Origin: Paracoccus yeei ATCC BAA-599 | GTDB lineage: Bacteria > Pseudomonadota > Alphaproteobacteria > Rhodobacterales > Rhodobacteraceae | Assembly (NCBI RefSeq): GCF_000622145.1 | Contig: NZ_JHWH01000017.1 | Coordinates: forward strand, 38,687 to 102,686 | DNA length: 64,000 nt | Direction: 5' to 3' | Shown here: positions 8,499 through 18,507 of the stretch, in pieces | How the letters are laid out: each line of letters opens with the position of its first letter | Position numbering within the stretch: the stretch's first letter is position 1 | Made by a program: the position numbers and the translations under genes | Notes under the pieces: model-generated | Told to the model about the DNA's origin: nothing | Databases searched by the model: none | The model's input: only the letters and a program-made list of their open reading frames with translations

Positions 8499-9338
8499 TC
8501 AGATGCCGTCGCCGACAAAGGCCTTCTCGACCACGAATTCCTTTGGATCGCTGTTCGCGCCCTCGCGCAGGCCAAAGCCTTCCAGCACCTCCTTGACGTC
8601 GGTGTTGAAGGCCAGGCTGCCGCAGATCATGGCCCGGTCGGTCGCCGGGTCCATGGGCGGCAGGCCCAGGTCGCGGAACACCTTGCCCGAGGTCAGGTTG
8701 TCGGTGATCCGGCCCATCAGCGGGCCGTCCTCGCGCGTGGTGGTCGGGTAATACAGCAGGCGCTTTGCGAAATCCTCGCCGTAAAGCTCGCCCAGCAGGG
8801 GGTCGTGGCGCAGGTTCTCGACCAGTTCGCGGCCATAGGCCAGTTCGTCGGCGGTGCGGCAGGTGTGCATCATGATGACCTGCTCGAACCGCTCATAGCT
8901 CTCGGGCTCGCGCATCAGGCTGGCGAAAGGCGCGATGCCGGTGCCGGTAGCCAGGAACCACAGACGCTTGCCGGGCAGCAGCGCGTCCAGGACCAGCGTG
9001 CCCACCGGCTTCGGACGCAGGATGATTTCGTCGCCCACCTGGATGTTCTGCAGCTTCGAGGTCAGCGGCCCGTCCGGCACCTTGATCGAATAGAATTCCA
9101 GTTCGTCGTCCCAGGCCGGCGAGGCGATGGAATAGGCGCGCAGGATCGGCTTGCCGTTGTCGCCGGGCAGGCCGATCATCACGAACTCGCCCGAACGGAA
9201 GCGCAGGCTGGCCGGCCGGGTCACGCGGAACGAAAACAGCCGGTCGGTCCAGTGCCGGACAGCGGTCACGGTCTGGGCGTCGGGCAGGGTCTTGGCGGGT
9301 TTGGCGGCGGCATCGGCCACGGGAACATCCAGAGTCAT
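8499..9338 (-). CDS. fpr: Ferredoxin/flavodoxin--NADP+ reductase
   Basis: A 279-residue FAD flavoprotein that exchanges electrons between NADPH and ferredoxin or flavodoxin. RAYSIASP binds FAD, LVLDALLPG precedes the NADP domain, GTGIAPFASLMRE is the pyrophosphate loop, and the C-terminus KEFVVEKAFVGDGI is the bacterial subclass with an extended tail. It is the last gene of the sulfite-reduction operon and is the natural electron donor for CysI, which has no CysJ partner here. Start taken at ATG 9338 (MTLDVPVADAAAKPAK). Confidence 0.93.
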   Translation of the reverse strand: MTLDVPVADAAAKPAKTLPDAQTVTAVRHWTDRLFSFRVTRPASLRFRSGEFVMIGLPGDNGKPILRAYSIASPAWDDELEFYSIKVPDGPLTSKLQNIQVGDEIILRPKPVGTLVLDALLPGKRLWFLATGTGIAPFASLMREPESYERFEQVIMMHTCRTADELAYGRELVENLRHDPLLGELYGEDFAKRLLYYPTTTREDGPLMGRITDNLTSGKVFRDLGLPPMDPATDRAMICGSLAFNTDVKEVLEGFGLREGANSDPKEFVVEKAFVGDGI

Positions 9339-9423
9339 GTCAAGTCCGTGTCTATCTACGTTACAATCAGGGCCGGGAAAACCCCGGCCCGAGGAGCGCG
9401 TCGCGGTGGGTTGCCAAAGGGCC

Positions 9424-9795
9424 TCAGCCTGCCAGACGCGCGCGATGATCCCATTCCTTCCAGTCGGCGCGATAGAGCCACTGCTCCTGCGGCTGGCGCT
9501 CGGCCAGGGCGGCGCTGATCTGGACCTCGTCAAAGCCCACGCGGCGGGCCATGGCGTATTGATCGGCGATCAGCCCGCCGACGGCGCGCAGGCGGCCCTG
9601 ATACCCCTTCTCGCGCAGGATCCGCGCCAGGCTGAAGCCCCGGCCGTCGCTGAACGAGGGGAAGTCGATCGCGACCAGTTCCTGGTTCAGGTAGTTTCCC
9701 AGGGTCGCCGGGTCGGTGTCGGGGGCCAGAACGACGGGCTCGGCCCCGTCATGGGGGTGAAAGCCGTCGTCGCGGACAAGGACAAACTCGCTCAT
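9424..9795 (-). CDS. DUF934 family protein of the sulfite reduction operon
   Basis: A 123-residue soluble protein with VAIDFPSFSDGRGFSLARIL, the DUF934 signature. Members are almost always encoded beside assimilatory sulfite reductase and APS reductase and are thought to help that pathway, but no reaction is established. The ATG at 9795 overlaps the cysH stop as ATGA, so translation is coupled. It is followed 85 bases later by fpr. Confidence 0.9.
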   Translation of the reverse strand: MSEFVLVRDDGFHPHDGAEPVVLAPDTDPATLGNYLNQELVAIDFPSFSDGRGFSLARILREKGYQGRLRAVGGLIADQYAMARRVGFDEVQISAALAERQPQEQWLYRADWKEWDHRARLAG

Positions 9796-10515
9796 GCATT
9801 CGCTCCTGCGCGGACCATCTTGCCGCCGATGAAATGGATGCCGCATTCGGTCTTCTGGCTGCCGCGCCAGCGGCCCGCCCGCGGATCCTCGCCCGGCTTG
9901 ATGGGCGAGGTGCAGGGCGCGCAGCCGATCGAGGCATAGCCCTTGGCGACCAGCGGATGGCGCGGCAGGTTGTTGTCGTCCATATAGTCCTGAACGTCCT
10001 CGCGCCGCCAGTGGGCCAGAGGATTGATCCGCAGGCGGGACGGCGGCTCGGCCTCGAAGAACTCCAGTTCCTGGCGCTGGCCGCCCTGGAAGCGCTTGCG
10101 CCCGGTGATCCAGGCGTCGAACTTCGACAGCTCGCGTTCCAGCGGAATGGTCTTGCGGAAATCGCAGCAGGCATCGGTGTTGAACTGGTGCAGCGTGCCG
10201 TCCGGGTCGTTCAGCGCGACCTCCTTCTCGGTCGCGCGAATGACCCGCACGTCGGTCAGGCCCAGCTTCTGCGTGACCTCGAGCTGGTAGTCCAGCGTTT
10301 CCTGGAACAGCATCATCGTGTCGATGAACAGCACCGGCGTACCCGGCGCCACCACCGAGACCATGTGCAGCAGCACCACGGATTCCGAGCCAAAGGACGA
10401 CACCAGCGTGCTGGACCCCAGGTCGGGATCGCGCAGCGCCCGGCGCAGCACCTCGGTCGCGGCATGGTGCTTGTAGCGGTCGTTCAACCGCGAGGCGCGC
10501 GCCTCGAGCGTGTCG

Positions 10516-10523
<8 letters not shown>
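9792..10523 (-). CDS. cysH: Assimilatory adenylyl-sulfate (APS) reductase
   Basis: A 243-residue thioredoxin-dependent reductase producing sulfite. Cys119-Cys120 in CCDFRK and Cys201/Cys204 in GCAPCT are the four ligands of the [4Fe-4S] cluster that marks the APS-using subgroup rather than the cluster-free PAPS reductases. Cys227 in ECGIHF is the catalytic nucleophile that forms the enzyme S-sulfocysteine. SSFGSESVVLLH is the nucleotide loop. The start at 10523 overlaps the end of cysI by eight bases. Sulfite passes to CysI encoded just upstream. Confidence 0.94.
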
Positions 10524-12163
<1,640 letters not shown>

Positions 12164-12171
<8 letters not shown>

Positions 12172-12508
12172 GGCTGACCTCGGCGTCGGAAGAGGAAAGT
12201 TCGGCCTGGATGCCGTGGAAATAGTTCGAGGGCCCGCGGCGGCGGAAGGCCTCGCGGAAATGGGTGGGCTCGGGACGGCCGTCGGGACCGCGGCGGGCCT
12301 CGACCAGATACGGGCCGACGACCAGATTGGCCTGACGGTTCGCTTCCAGCAGCGCCAGTTCGGCGATGGCCTCGTCCTCGAAAAGCTCGGCTTCGCGCGG
12401 GTCGGCGGTCCAGCCCCCGTCGCGCATCCAGACGCAATGACCCAGGCGCAGGTCGTTTGCGGTGATGACACCGGGTTTCGCAGCGGACGGGATGAAGCCT
12501 TTTGACAT
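12164..12508 (-). CDS. DUF2849 family protein, first gene of the cys operon
   Basis: A 114-residue protein beginning MSKGFIPSAAKPGVITANDL, with the conserved GHCVWM and GGWTADPREAELFEDEAIA segments of DUF2849. The family occurs ahead of cysI in Rhodobacterales and Rhizobiales; its role is unknown. ATG 12508 is preceded by an AAGGCAAAGG ribosome binding site. Longer in-frame readings enter the divergent promoter region and are rejected. Its stop overlaps the cysI start. Confidence 0.88.
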
Positions 12509-12536
12509 CGCCTTTGCCTTTCGGATTGGGTCCCCT

Positions 12537-12590
12537 CTATATAGAAAATTCTTCGCCATATTGACGAGTAGGGCGAAAAAATAAGAAACA
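12537..12590. promoter_or_regulatory. Divergent promoter/operator between the cys operon and its Lrp-type regulator
   Basis: This AT-rich patch lies in a 122-base gap between two divergent genes. It contains CTATATAG (12538-12545), TTGACG (12561-12566) and an inverted repeat TTCGCC (12552-12557) / GGCGAA (12572-12577) with a 14-base spacer. The symmetry is what a dimeric Lrp-family regulator would bind, and the position would let the regulator control both itself and sulfate assimilation. Exact -10/-35 boxes are not certain. Confidence 0.5.
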
Positions 12591-12630
12591 GGTCCGCATT
12601 CCCGCGCCCGCCACAGGATCAGGTTTCGCC

Positions 12631-13113
12631 ATGAGCCAAGACAGACAAACGCCCTTCCGGCTGGACGAGGTGGACCGCAAAATCCTGTCCCTGCTGCAAG
12701 AGGACGCCACCCTGTCGCTTGATGACATCGCAAACCGGGTGGGGGCGTCCAAGACCCCGGTCTGGAACCGAATCCGCAAGCTGCGTGAGGCGGGGGTGAT
12801 CCGCGGCCAAGTGGCGCTGCTGGACCCCGACGCGCTGGGGCTGGACGCCTGCTTCTTCGTGCTGATCCGCACCAGCGAACACGATCCCGACTGGGCGCGC
12901 CGCTTCCTGGCCGCCGTCCGCGCCCGCCCCGAGGTGATCGAGGCGCACCGGCTGGCCGGCGATATCGACTACATCCTGAAGGTCCGGGTCCGGAACGCGC
13001 GGGCCTATGACCGCTTCTACCAGGCGCTGATCTCGGAGGTGCGGATCCACAACGTCACCGCGCTGCTGTCGATGGAGGAGCTGAAGGCCACGACCGCGCT
13101 GCCGCTGGACTGA
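12631..13113 (+). CDS. Lrp/AsnC family transcriptional regulator (probable cys operon regulator)
   Basis: A 160-residue regulator. The N-terminal winged helix-turn-helix covers about residues 12-60 (LDEVDRKILSLLQEDATLSL through VWNRIRKLREAGVI). The C-terminal effector-binding (RAM) domain covers about 70-150. It is transcribed divergently from DUF2849-cysI-cysH-DUF934-fpr, an arrangement conserved in Rhodobacterales, which suggests it senses cysteine or another sulfur signal; this is inferred. No LysR-type CysB occurs in the window. Confidence 0.9.
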   Translation: MSQDRQTPFRLDEVDRKILSLLQEDATLSLDDIANRVGASKTPVWNRIRKLREAGVIRGQVALLDPDALGLDACFFVLIRTSEHDPDWARRFLAAVRARPEVIEAHRLAGDIDYILKVRVRNARAYDRFYQALISEVRIHNVTALLSMEELKATTALPLD

Positions 13114-13135
13114 CCTGCGCTTGCGGCGCGGCCGC

Positions 13136-13150
13136 ATGGGTATTGGGCAA
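13136..13150 (+). repeat. Intergenic element, ATGGGTATT class (short copy)
   Basis: ATGGGTATTGGGCAA between the convergent ends of the Lrp-type regulator and the hisC-like gene. It resembles the first half of the elements at 23620 and 30158. Confidence 0.45.
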
Positions 13151-13161
13151 CGAGGAAACCC

Positions 13162-14271
13162 TCAGCCTTGCCGCGCCTGGGCCAACGCCCGCGGCAAGGC
13201 CTGGGCGAAGGCGTCGAGCTCCGGGTCCGGCGCGCAGGACACGCGGATGCAGCGGTCCATCGGCGCAACGCCGGGCATCCGGGCAAAGATGCCCAGGTCG
13301 GCCAGCGCATCCAGCACCCGCCGGGCCAGGGCACCATCGCCGCCGCAGTCGATGGCGACGAAATTCGTGGCCGAGGACAAGGCACGCAGCCCGTTGTCGC
13401 GGGCGATGGCCTCCAGGCGCGCGCGGGCGGCAGTCACCGCGCGACAGATCCGCTCGAGGCCGTCGCGATCGGCCAGCGCGGCCAGCGCCCCCGCCTGCGC
13501 GATGCGGTTGATGCCGAAATGGTTGCGGATGCGGTCGAAGCCCGCGATCAGCGGCTCGGGCCCGATGGCATAGCCGATCCGCGCGCCCGCCATGCCATAG
13601 GCCTTGGAAAAGGTGCGGAACCGGATCACCCGGTCGTCGGCCGGGTCGATGCGGGGGATCGCCTCGGCCGGGGCGAATTCGGCATAGGCCTCGTCCAGCA
13701 CCAGCAGCGCGCCTTGGGGCAGATCGGCCAGCATCGCCTCGATCCGCGCGCCGGGGTGCCAGCTGCCCATCGGATTGTCGGGGTTGGCCAGATAGACCAG
13801 CCGCGCGCCGTGATCGCGGGCCGCGGCCAGCAGGGCATCGGGGTCCTCGGCATCGGCGCGATAGGGTACCTTGACCAGGCGCCCGCCAAAGCCCGCAACG
13901 TGATAGTTGAAGGTCGGATAGGCGCCGTCCGAGGTCACCACCGTCTCGCCCGGTGCCACGACCAGCCGCACCAGCAGACCCAGCAGCCCGTCGATGCCCT
14001 CGCCCAGCATGATGTGCCCGGGCGCGACGCCGTGATGCGCGGCCAGCGCGCTTCGCAACACATGGCTGTCGGGATCGCCGTATTTCCACGCCTCGGCCGC
14101 CGCCCGGGCCATCGCCTCGACCGCCAAGGGTGTGGGGCCAAAGCCGTTCTCGTTCGCGCCGAGCCGGGCTGTGAAAGGCGCGCCGCGCCGCCGCTCCAGC
14201 GTCTCGGGTCCGGTAAACGGGACGGTGGCCGGCAGGCCGTCGGGGATGGGGGCAAAGCGCAATCGGTCCAT
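13162..14271 (-). CDS. hisC: Class I/II aminotransferase, histidinol-phosphate aminotransferase-like
   Basis: A 369-residue PLP enzyme of the HisC subfamily. LGANENGFGPTPLAVEAM at the N-terminus is the family opening, NPDNPMGSW and VLDEAYAEF contact PLP, and Lys223 in RTFSKAYGMAGARIGYA is the Schiff-base lysine. It probably transaminates histidinol phosphate or aromatic amino acids; isolation from his genes leaves the substrate open. Start chosen at ATG 14271 (MDRLRFAPIPDG); upstream in-frame codons run through the intergenic element. Confidence 0.85.
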   Translation of the reverse strand: MDRLRFAPIPDGLPATVPFTGPETLERRRGAPFTARLGANENGFGPTPLAVEAMARAAAEAWKYGDPDSHVLRSALAAHHGVAPGHIMLGEGIDGLLGLLVRLVVAPGETVVTSDGAYPTFNYHVAGFGGRLVKVPYRADAEDPDALLAAARDHGARLVYLANPDNPMGSWHPGARIEAMLADLPQGALLVLDEAYAEFAPAEAIPRIDPADDRVIRFRTFSKAYGMAGARIGYAIGPEPLIAGFDRIRNHFGINRIAQAGALAALADRDGLERICRAVTAARARLEAIARDNGLRALSSATNFVAIDCGGDGALARRVLDALADLGIFARMPGVAPMDRCIRVSCAPDPELDAFAQALPRALAQARQG

Positions 14272-14321
14272 GACCGCGACAGAAACCGCAAATCCCGTGT
14301 CCGCGCAAGAGTCCCCGAGGG

Positions 14322-14344
14322 CTTCTTTCTTGTCCAAATATCCC
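14322..14344 (-). repeat. Intergenic element, GGATATTTGGACA class (copy 4)
   Basis: The minus strand reads GGGATATTTGGACAAGAAAG, preceded by CTCCCCC and by the stem-loops at 14351-14380. It is nearly identical to the copy at 8442-8461. It lies between the small Lrp-domain gene and the hisC-like gene. Confidence 0.7.
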
Positions 14345-14350
14345 GGGGGA

Positions 14351-14380
14351 GTCGCGGCACGCGACGGGGGCAGAGCCCCC
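14351..14380 (-). terminator. Two stem-loops after the small Lrp-domain gene
   Basis: GTCGC-GGCAC-GCGAC (14351-14365) and GGGGGC-AGA-GCCCCC (14366-14380), seven bases after the stop of the gene ending at 14387. Probably transcript-stabilising or terminating; no U-tract. Confidence 0.5.
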
Positions 14381-14386
14381 CTTCCC

Positions 14387-14623
14387 TTAGAACGCCTTGA
14401 AGGTCATCGTGGTCAGGGTGCGCACGATGCCGGGGATGTCGAACAGGTTCTCGGCCAGAAAGTGGCCCACATCCTGGTCCTCGGGGACATAGATCTTGGC
14501 CAGCAGGTCGTATTCCCCCGAGGTCGAGTAAAGCTCGCTGACCAGTTCGCGGTCATAGATCGCGTCGGCGACCTCGTAGGTCTTTCCGGGGGTGCAGCGG
14601 AACTGGACAAAGACCGGGCGCAT
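14387..14623 (-). CDS. Stand-alone Lrp/AsnC effector-binding (RAM) domain protein
   Basis: A 78-residue protein that is only the C-terminal ligand domain of Lrp regulators (MRPVFVQFRCTPGKTYEVAD at the start, SGEYDLLAKIYVPEDQDVGH in the middle, and FDIPGIVRTLTTMTFKAF at the end). It has no DNA-binding domain. Such proteins form dimers or decamers and bind small molecules; their targets are mostly unknown. It is followed by stem-loops and stands alone, 30 bases from the MATE gene end. Confidence 0.88.
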   Translation of the reverse strand: MRPVFVQFRCTPGKTYEVADAIYDRELVSELYSTSGEYDLLAKIYVPEDQDVGHFLAENLFDIPGIVRTLTTMTFKAF

Positions 14624-14653
14624 GGCGGATCTCCTTGGGCTTTGGCCCGGACC

Positions 14654-16030
14654 CTAGACTGTGGCCGGGGCCGGGGTCCAGTCCCCGCGGGCAAATCCGC
14701 GCCAGAACCGCCGCATCAACAGGACGGCCGCAAAGCTCAGGCCCACGACAAGGCCCAGCCACAGCCCCGCCGGACCCAGCTCCAGGACAAAGGCCAGCCC
14801 GTAGGCCACGGGCATGCCCACCACCCAATAGCTGATCGCAGCCAGAATCATCGGCACGCGCGTGTCCTGCACGCCGCGCAGCAGCCCCAGGCCGATCACC
14901 TGCATCGCGTCCATCAGTTGAAACAGGCCCGCATAGAACAGCAGGCCCGCCGCCAGTTCGACGATGGCGGGCGTTTCGGGGTGGGTGGCGTCCAGGTACA
15001 GGCCCACCAGCTGGCGCGGGAACAGCTCAAAGGCGGCGACCGCCAGCAGCGCCAGGACCACCGATATGCCGATGACCGTCACACCGGCGTCGCGCATGCC
15101 CTGCGCATCCCCCCGGCCCTTGGCCTGGCCGATGCGCACGGTCGCGGCGTTCGACATGCCCAGGTGCAGCATGAAGGTGATCGAGGCGATCTGCAGCGCG
15201 ATGCCATGGGCCGCCAGTTCGGGCGTGCCGATCCAGCCCATCATGACGTTCGAGCCGACGAACAGCCCGCCCTCGGCCACCATGGTCAGGCCGATGGGCA
15301 GTCCCAGGGCAAAGACCTGCCGCATCTCGGCCCAGTCGGGGCGCCAGAAACGCTGGAACAGGTGGTGCCGGCGCGCGGCGGGCAGCCAGGCCGCATAGCC
15401 CGCGATGGCCCCAAGCTGCAGGAACTGGACGACGACGGCGACGATGGCCGCGCCCCGGACCCCCATCTCGGGCGCGCCGAGATTGCCGAAGATCAGCACC
15501 CAGTTCAGGAACACGACCAGCGGCAACCCGGCCAGCGTGATCCACAGGACGACCTGGGTGCGCTCCATCGCGGCCAGATAGCTGGCCAGCGTCAGCTGGC
15601 ACAGCACCGCGACCAGCCCGAACCCGGCGATGCGCAGGTATTCCTGCGCCAGTTCCGCCACCACCGACGCCTGCCCCACCGCCAGCAGGATCGGTTCGGA
15701 ATACCACATCGCCGGCAGCGCCAGCACGCCGTAGCCGATGGAGAGCCACAGCGCCATCCGGGCCGAGCGGCGGACCTCGACCTCGTCGCCGCGCGCGATG
15801 GCCGCGGCGATCAGGCCCATGACGCCGATGCCGAAGCCCATGCCCAGAAAGAACAGGATGTGAAAGAACGAGGTGGCGATGACCAGCGCGGCCAGTTCGC
15901 TCACCCCGTACCAGCCGACCATGACGGTATCGGCGACGCCGATCGCCATGCGCGACAGGTGGCTGCCGACCAGCGGCAGGCCAAGCGCCAGCGTGGCGCG
16001 CAGATGGGGAAGATAAGGATCAAGGCGCAT
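14654..16030 (-). CDS. MATE family multidrug efflux transporter
   Basis: A 458-residue inner-membrane antiporter with about 12 hydrophobic helices in two homologous halves (first half begins around LGLPLVGSHLSRMAIGVADT, second around FALGLPIGLTMVAEGGLFVG). It is of the NorM type and likely exports cationic compounds in exchange for Na+ or H+. The ATG at 16030 has AGGAG eight bases upstream and was preferred over an in-frame start 36 bases earlier. The substrate cannot be read from the sequence. Confidence 0.9.
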   Translation of the reverse strand: MRLDPYLPHLRATLALGLPLVGSHLSRMAIGVADTVMVGWYGVSELAALVIATSFFHILFFLGMGFGIGVMGLIAAAIARGDEVEVRRSARMALWLSIGYGVLALPAMWYSEPILLAVGQASVVAELAQEYLRIAGFGLVAVLCQLTLASYLAAMERTQVVLWITLAGLPLVVFLNWVLIFGNLGAPEMGVRGAAIVAVVVQFLQLGAIAGYAAWLPAARRHHLFQRFWRPDWAEMRQVFALGLPIGLTMVAEGGLFVGSNVMMGWIGTPELAAHGIALQIASITFMLHLGMSNAATVRIGQAKGRGDAQGMRDAGVTVIGISVVLALLAVAAFELFPRQLVGLYLDATHPETPAIVELAAGLLFYAGLFQLMDAMQVIGLGLLRGVQDTRVPMILAAISYWVVGMPVAYGLAFVLELGPAGLWLGLVVGLSFAAVLLMRRFWRGFARGDWTPAPATV

Positions 16031-16078
16031 GGCTCCTGCCTTATCCTTGGGCAGGACGGGCAGCAAGAGGAGGCGGGA

Positions 16079-16714
16079 TCAGGGCCGTATCTCGACCTCG
16101 GTGCCAAGGCGGGTCATGGCGAAGATCTCGTCCATCTCGTGGTCGGCGACGGCGATGCAGCCCTCGGTCCAGTCGCCCTTGACGCGGAAGCCGTCGGGGA
16201 TCTGGTTCGGCTGGCCGTGGATCATGATGTCGCCGCCGGGGCTGTGGCCGGCGCGGCGCGCGGCCTCGCGGTGGCGGGGCTGGGGATAGTCGATGCCCAG
16301 GGACAGGTGAAAGCGGCTTTGCGGGTTCAGCCGGTCGATGCGAAAGATGCCCTCGGGCGTGCGGCCGTCGCCCTGCCGGGACTTGTCGCCGTCGGGCGAA
16401 AAACCCAGGGCGATGCGATAGGTCTTGGGTGGGCCCTGGCGCTGATAGACGGTCATGCGCCGGGCCGATTTCTCGACCAGGATGCGGTCGACCGGGGAAA
16501 CCAGCTCGATCTCGTCCGGGGCGGTCTGCGGCAGGTAGGTGTCGGGGATGCCGAGGTCCGGCAGGCCCGGCAGTCGTTCCAGCCCCGGCGCCACGCCGAT
16601 CCCCGGCCCCTCGGGCAGCAACGCAAGCTGGGGCGCGGGCCGCAGCAGCACCCAGCCGCCCCAGGTCAGGAACAGCAGCGCCGCAACCGAGAACAGGCCC
16701 GCCAGCCGCTTCAT
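16079..16714 (-). CDS. L,D-transpeptidase (YkuD/ErfK family)
   Basis: A 211-residue protein anchored by an N-terminal helix (about residues 7-24), with a periplasmic YkuD domain from about residue 75. HGQPNQ and DWTEGCIAVAD form the active site, with catalytic Cys186. These enzymes make 3-3 peptidoglycan cross-links or attach proteins to peptidoglycan. RRMTVYQRQGPPKTYRIALG is the usual domain opening. ATG 16714 follows a GGAGGGG ribosome binding site, and only 12 bases separate it from the upstream aminotransferase stop, so the two are probably cotranscribed. Confidence 0.9.
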   Translation of the reverse strand: MKRLAGLFSVAALLFLTWGGWVLLRPAPQLALLPEGPGIGVAPGLERLPGLPDLGIPDTYLPQTAPDEIELVSPVDRILVEKSARRMTVYQRQGPPKTYRIALGFSPDGDKSRQGDGRTPEGIFRIDRLNPQSRFHLSLGIDYPQPRHREAARRAGHSPGGDIMIHGQPNQIPDGFRVKGDWTEGCIAVADHEMDEIFAMTRLGTEVEIRP

Positions 16715-16726
16715 CCCCTGCCCCTC

Positions 16727-17911
16727 CTATTGCAGGTCGCCAAAGGCGCGGCTCATGCGCTCGACCGCAGCCTCGACCCGGGCGCGCGTCGTCGCCAGGT
16801 TGAAGCGCACGAAGCTTTCGCCCCCCGTACCAAAGGAGGCGCCGCCGCTGGCCGCGATGCGGGCGTCATGGGCGATGCGGCGCTCGATCTCGGCGGGGGA
16901 CATGCCGGTGCTGGCGAAATCCACCCAGGCCAGATAGGTCGCCTGCAAGGGCATCGAGCGCAGGCCCGGGATCGCCGCGATCCCCCGGTCAAAGACCTGC
17001 CGGTTGCCGTCCAGATAGGCGACCAGATCGTCCACCCAGGCCGCGCCCTCGGGCGAATAGGCGGCGGCGACCATGTTCAGCCCGAACAGCCCCGGCGAGA
17101 TGCCCAGCGCCGTGAACCGCTGCGACAGCCGCCGGCGCAGGTCGGGGTCGGCCACGATCAGGTTGCCGATATGGGCGCCGGCGATGTTGAAGGTCTTGGT
17201 CGCGGCCGTCAGGGTGATCAGGCGGGGCGCGGCCTCGGGGACCAGCCGCGCCAGCACATGATGGCGCGGGCTGCCCGGCAGCACCAGGTCGTGATGGATC
17301 TCGTCCGAGACCAGGATCAGGTCATGGGCGGCGCAGAACTCGGCCACCTGGCGCAGTTCGGCTTCGGACCAGACGCGGCCGCCGGGATTGTGGGGCGAAC
17401 ACAGCACCAGCATCTTCTCGCGGCCCGTCATCAGCCCGGCCCAGCCCTCCCAGTCCATGCGGTATTCGCCGTCCTCCACGACCAGCGGAAATTCGGTGAT
17501 CCCGCGCCCGGCGGCGCGGATCACCCGGGCAAAGCCGTGATAGACTGGCGTCATCAGCACGACCGCGTCCCCGGGCGCGGTAAAGGTGTCCACGCACAGC
17601 GCGGTCCCGTTGACCAGCCCGTGCGCGGTCAGGATCCATTCCGGCTCGACCGTCCAGCCGTGGCGGTTCTGCATCCACCAGCGAATCGCCTCCAGATAGG
17701 GGCGGTGTTCGCCGGGATAGCCATAGATGCCGTGCCGGGCCATCGCCTCGACCGCCTGCTGGACCGGGGCGGGGGGGCGAAAGTCCATGTCGGCGACCCA
17801 CATCGCGATGCCGTCCTGCGGCGCGACGCCAAAGATCTTGTGCATATCGTCCCATTTCGAGCACAGCGTGCCCAGGCGGTCGATGGGTTCGTCGAAATCT
17901 GCGGCTGGCAT
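16727..17911 (-). CDS. patB: MalY/PatB family cystathionine beta-lyase / aminotransferase
   Basis: A 394-residue PLP enzyme. The opening MWVADMDFRPPAPV is specific for the MalY/PatB group of C-S lyases, which split cystathionine or cysteine conjugates to pyruvate, ammonia and a thiol. CSPHNPGGRVW and LVSDEIHHDLVL contact PLP, and Lys239 in TAATKTFNIAG is the internal aldimine lysine. ATG 17911 has AGGAG upstream. It is transcribed away from def; 74 bases separate the starts. Confidence 0.88.
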   Translation of the reverse strand: MPAADFDEPIDRLGTLCSKWDDMHKIFGVAPQDGIAMWVADMDFRPPAPVQQAVEAMARHGIYGYPGEHRPYLEAIRWWMQNRHGWTVEPEWILTAHGLVNGTALCVDTFTAPGDAVVLMTPVYHGFARVIRAAGRGITEFPLVVEDGEYRMDWEGWAGLMTGREKMLVLCSPHNPGGRVWSEAELRQVAEFCAAHDLILVSDEIHHDLVLPGSPRHHVLARLVPEAAPRLITLTAATKTFNIAGAHIGNLIVADPDLRRRLSQRFTALGISPGLFGLNMVAAAYSPEGAAWVDDLVAYLDGNRQVFDRGIAAIPGLRSMPLQATYLAWVDFASTGMSPAEIERRIAHDARIAASGGASFGTGGESFVRFNLATTRARVEAAVERMSRAFGDLQ

Positions 17912-17985
17912 GGCATTCTCCTGATAGTCGGGCCCCACAATAACGGCTTGTTGCGCGGCTTGAACCCTTCGCCTAAGTGATACGC

Positions 17986-18507
17986 ATGAGCATGCTGAAT
18001 ATTCTTCTTCATCCCGATCCCCGGCTGAAAAGGATCTGCGAGCCGGTGGCCCGCATCACGCCCGAGGTCGAGACCCTGGCCGCCGACATGCTGGCGACCA
18101 TGTACGACGCGCCGGGCGTGGGCCTGGCCGCGCCGCAGGTCGGCGTGCTGTCGCGGCTTTACGTCATGGACTGCAACAAGGACCCCGAGGCCCCGCGCGA
18201 CCCTCTGGTGATGGTCAACCCCGAAGTCACCTGGACCTCGGAGGCGCTGAACACCTATGAGGAAGGCTGCCTGTCGATCCCCGACCACTACGCCGACGTG
18301 ACCCGTCCGGCCCAGGTCAAGGTCCGCTGGCTGGGCCTGGACGGCAAGACGCACGAACGCGACTTCGACGGGCTTTGGGCGACCTGTGCCCAGCACGAGA
18401 TCGACCATCTCGACGGGCGGCTGTTCATCGACTACCTGGGCCCGATCAAGCGCCAGATGATCACGCGCAAGATGGTCAAGCTGAAACGCGAGAGGGCCCG
18501 TGCCTGA
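17986..18507 (+). CDS. def: Peptide deformylase
   Basis: A 173-residue Fe2+/Zn2+ hydrolase that removes the N-formyl group from nascent proteins. All three motifs are intact: GVGLAAPQ (44-51), EGCLS (93-97) and QHEIDH (136-141). Metal ligands are Cys95, His137 and His141, and catalytic Glu138. A GTG nine bases upstream (17977) is an alternative start. It is the first of three deformylase-like genes in a row, and fmt follows at 22694, so formylation and deformylation genes are clustered. Confidence 0.96.
   Translation: MSMLNILLHPDPRLKRICEPVARITPEVETLAADMLATMYDAPGVGLAAPQVGVLSRLYVMDCNKDPEAPRDPLVMVNPEVTWTSEALNTYEEGCLSIPDHYADVTRPAQVKVRWLGLDGKTHERDFDGLWATCAQHEIDHLDGRLFIDYLGPIKRQMITRKMVKLKRERARA

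Noticed and set aside
14132..17980. Long plus-strand open frame opposite the MATE, L,D-transpeptidase and PatB genes
   Set aside because: Antisense mirror of three recognised minus-strand genes; low-complexity His/Gln/Arg-rich translation.
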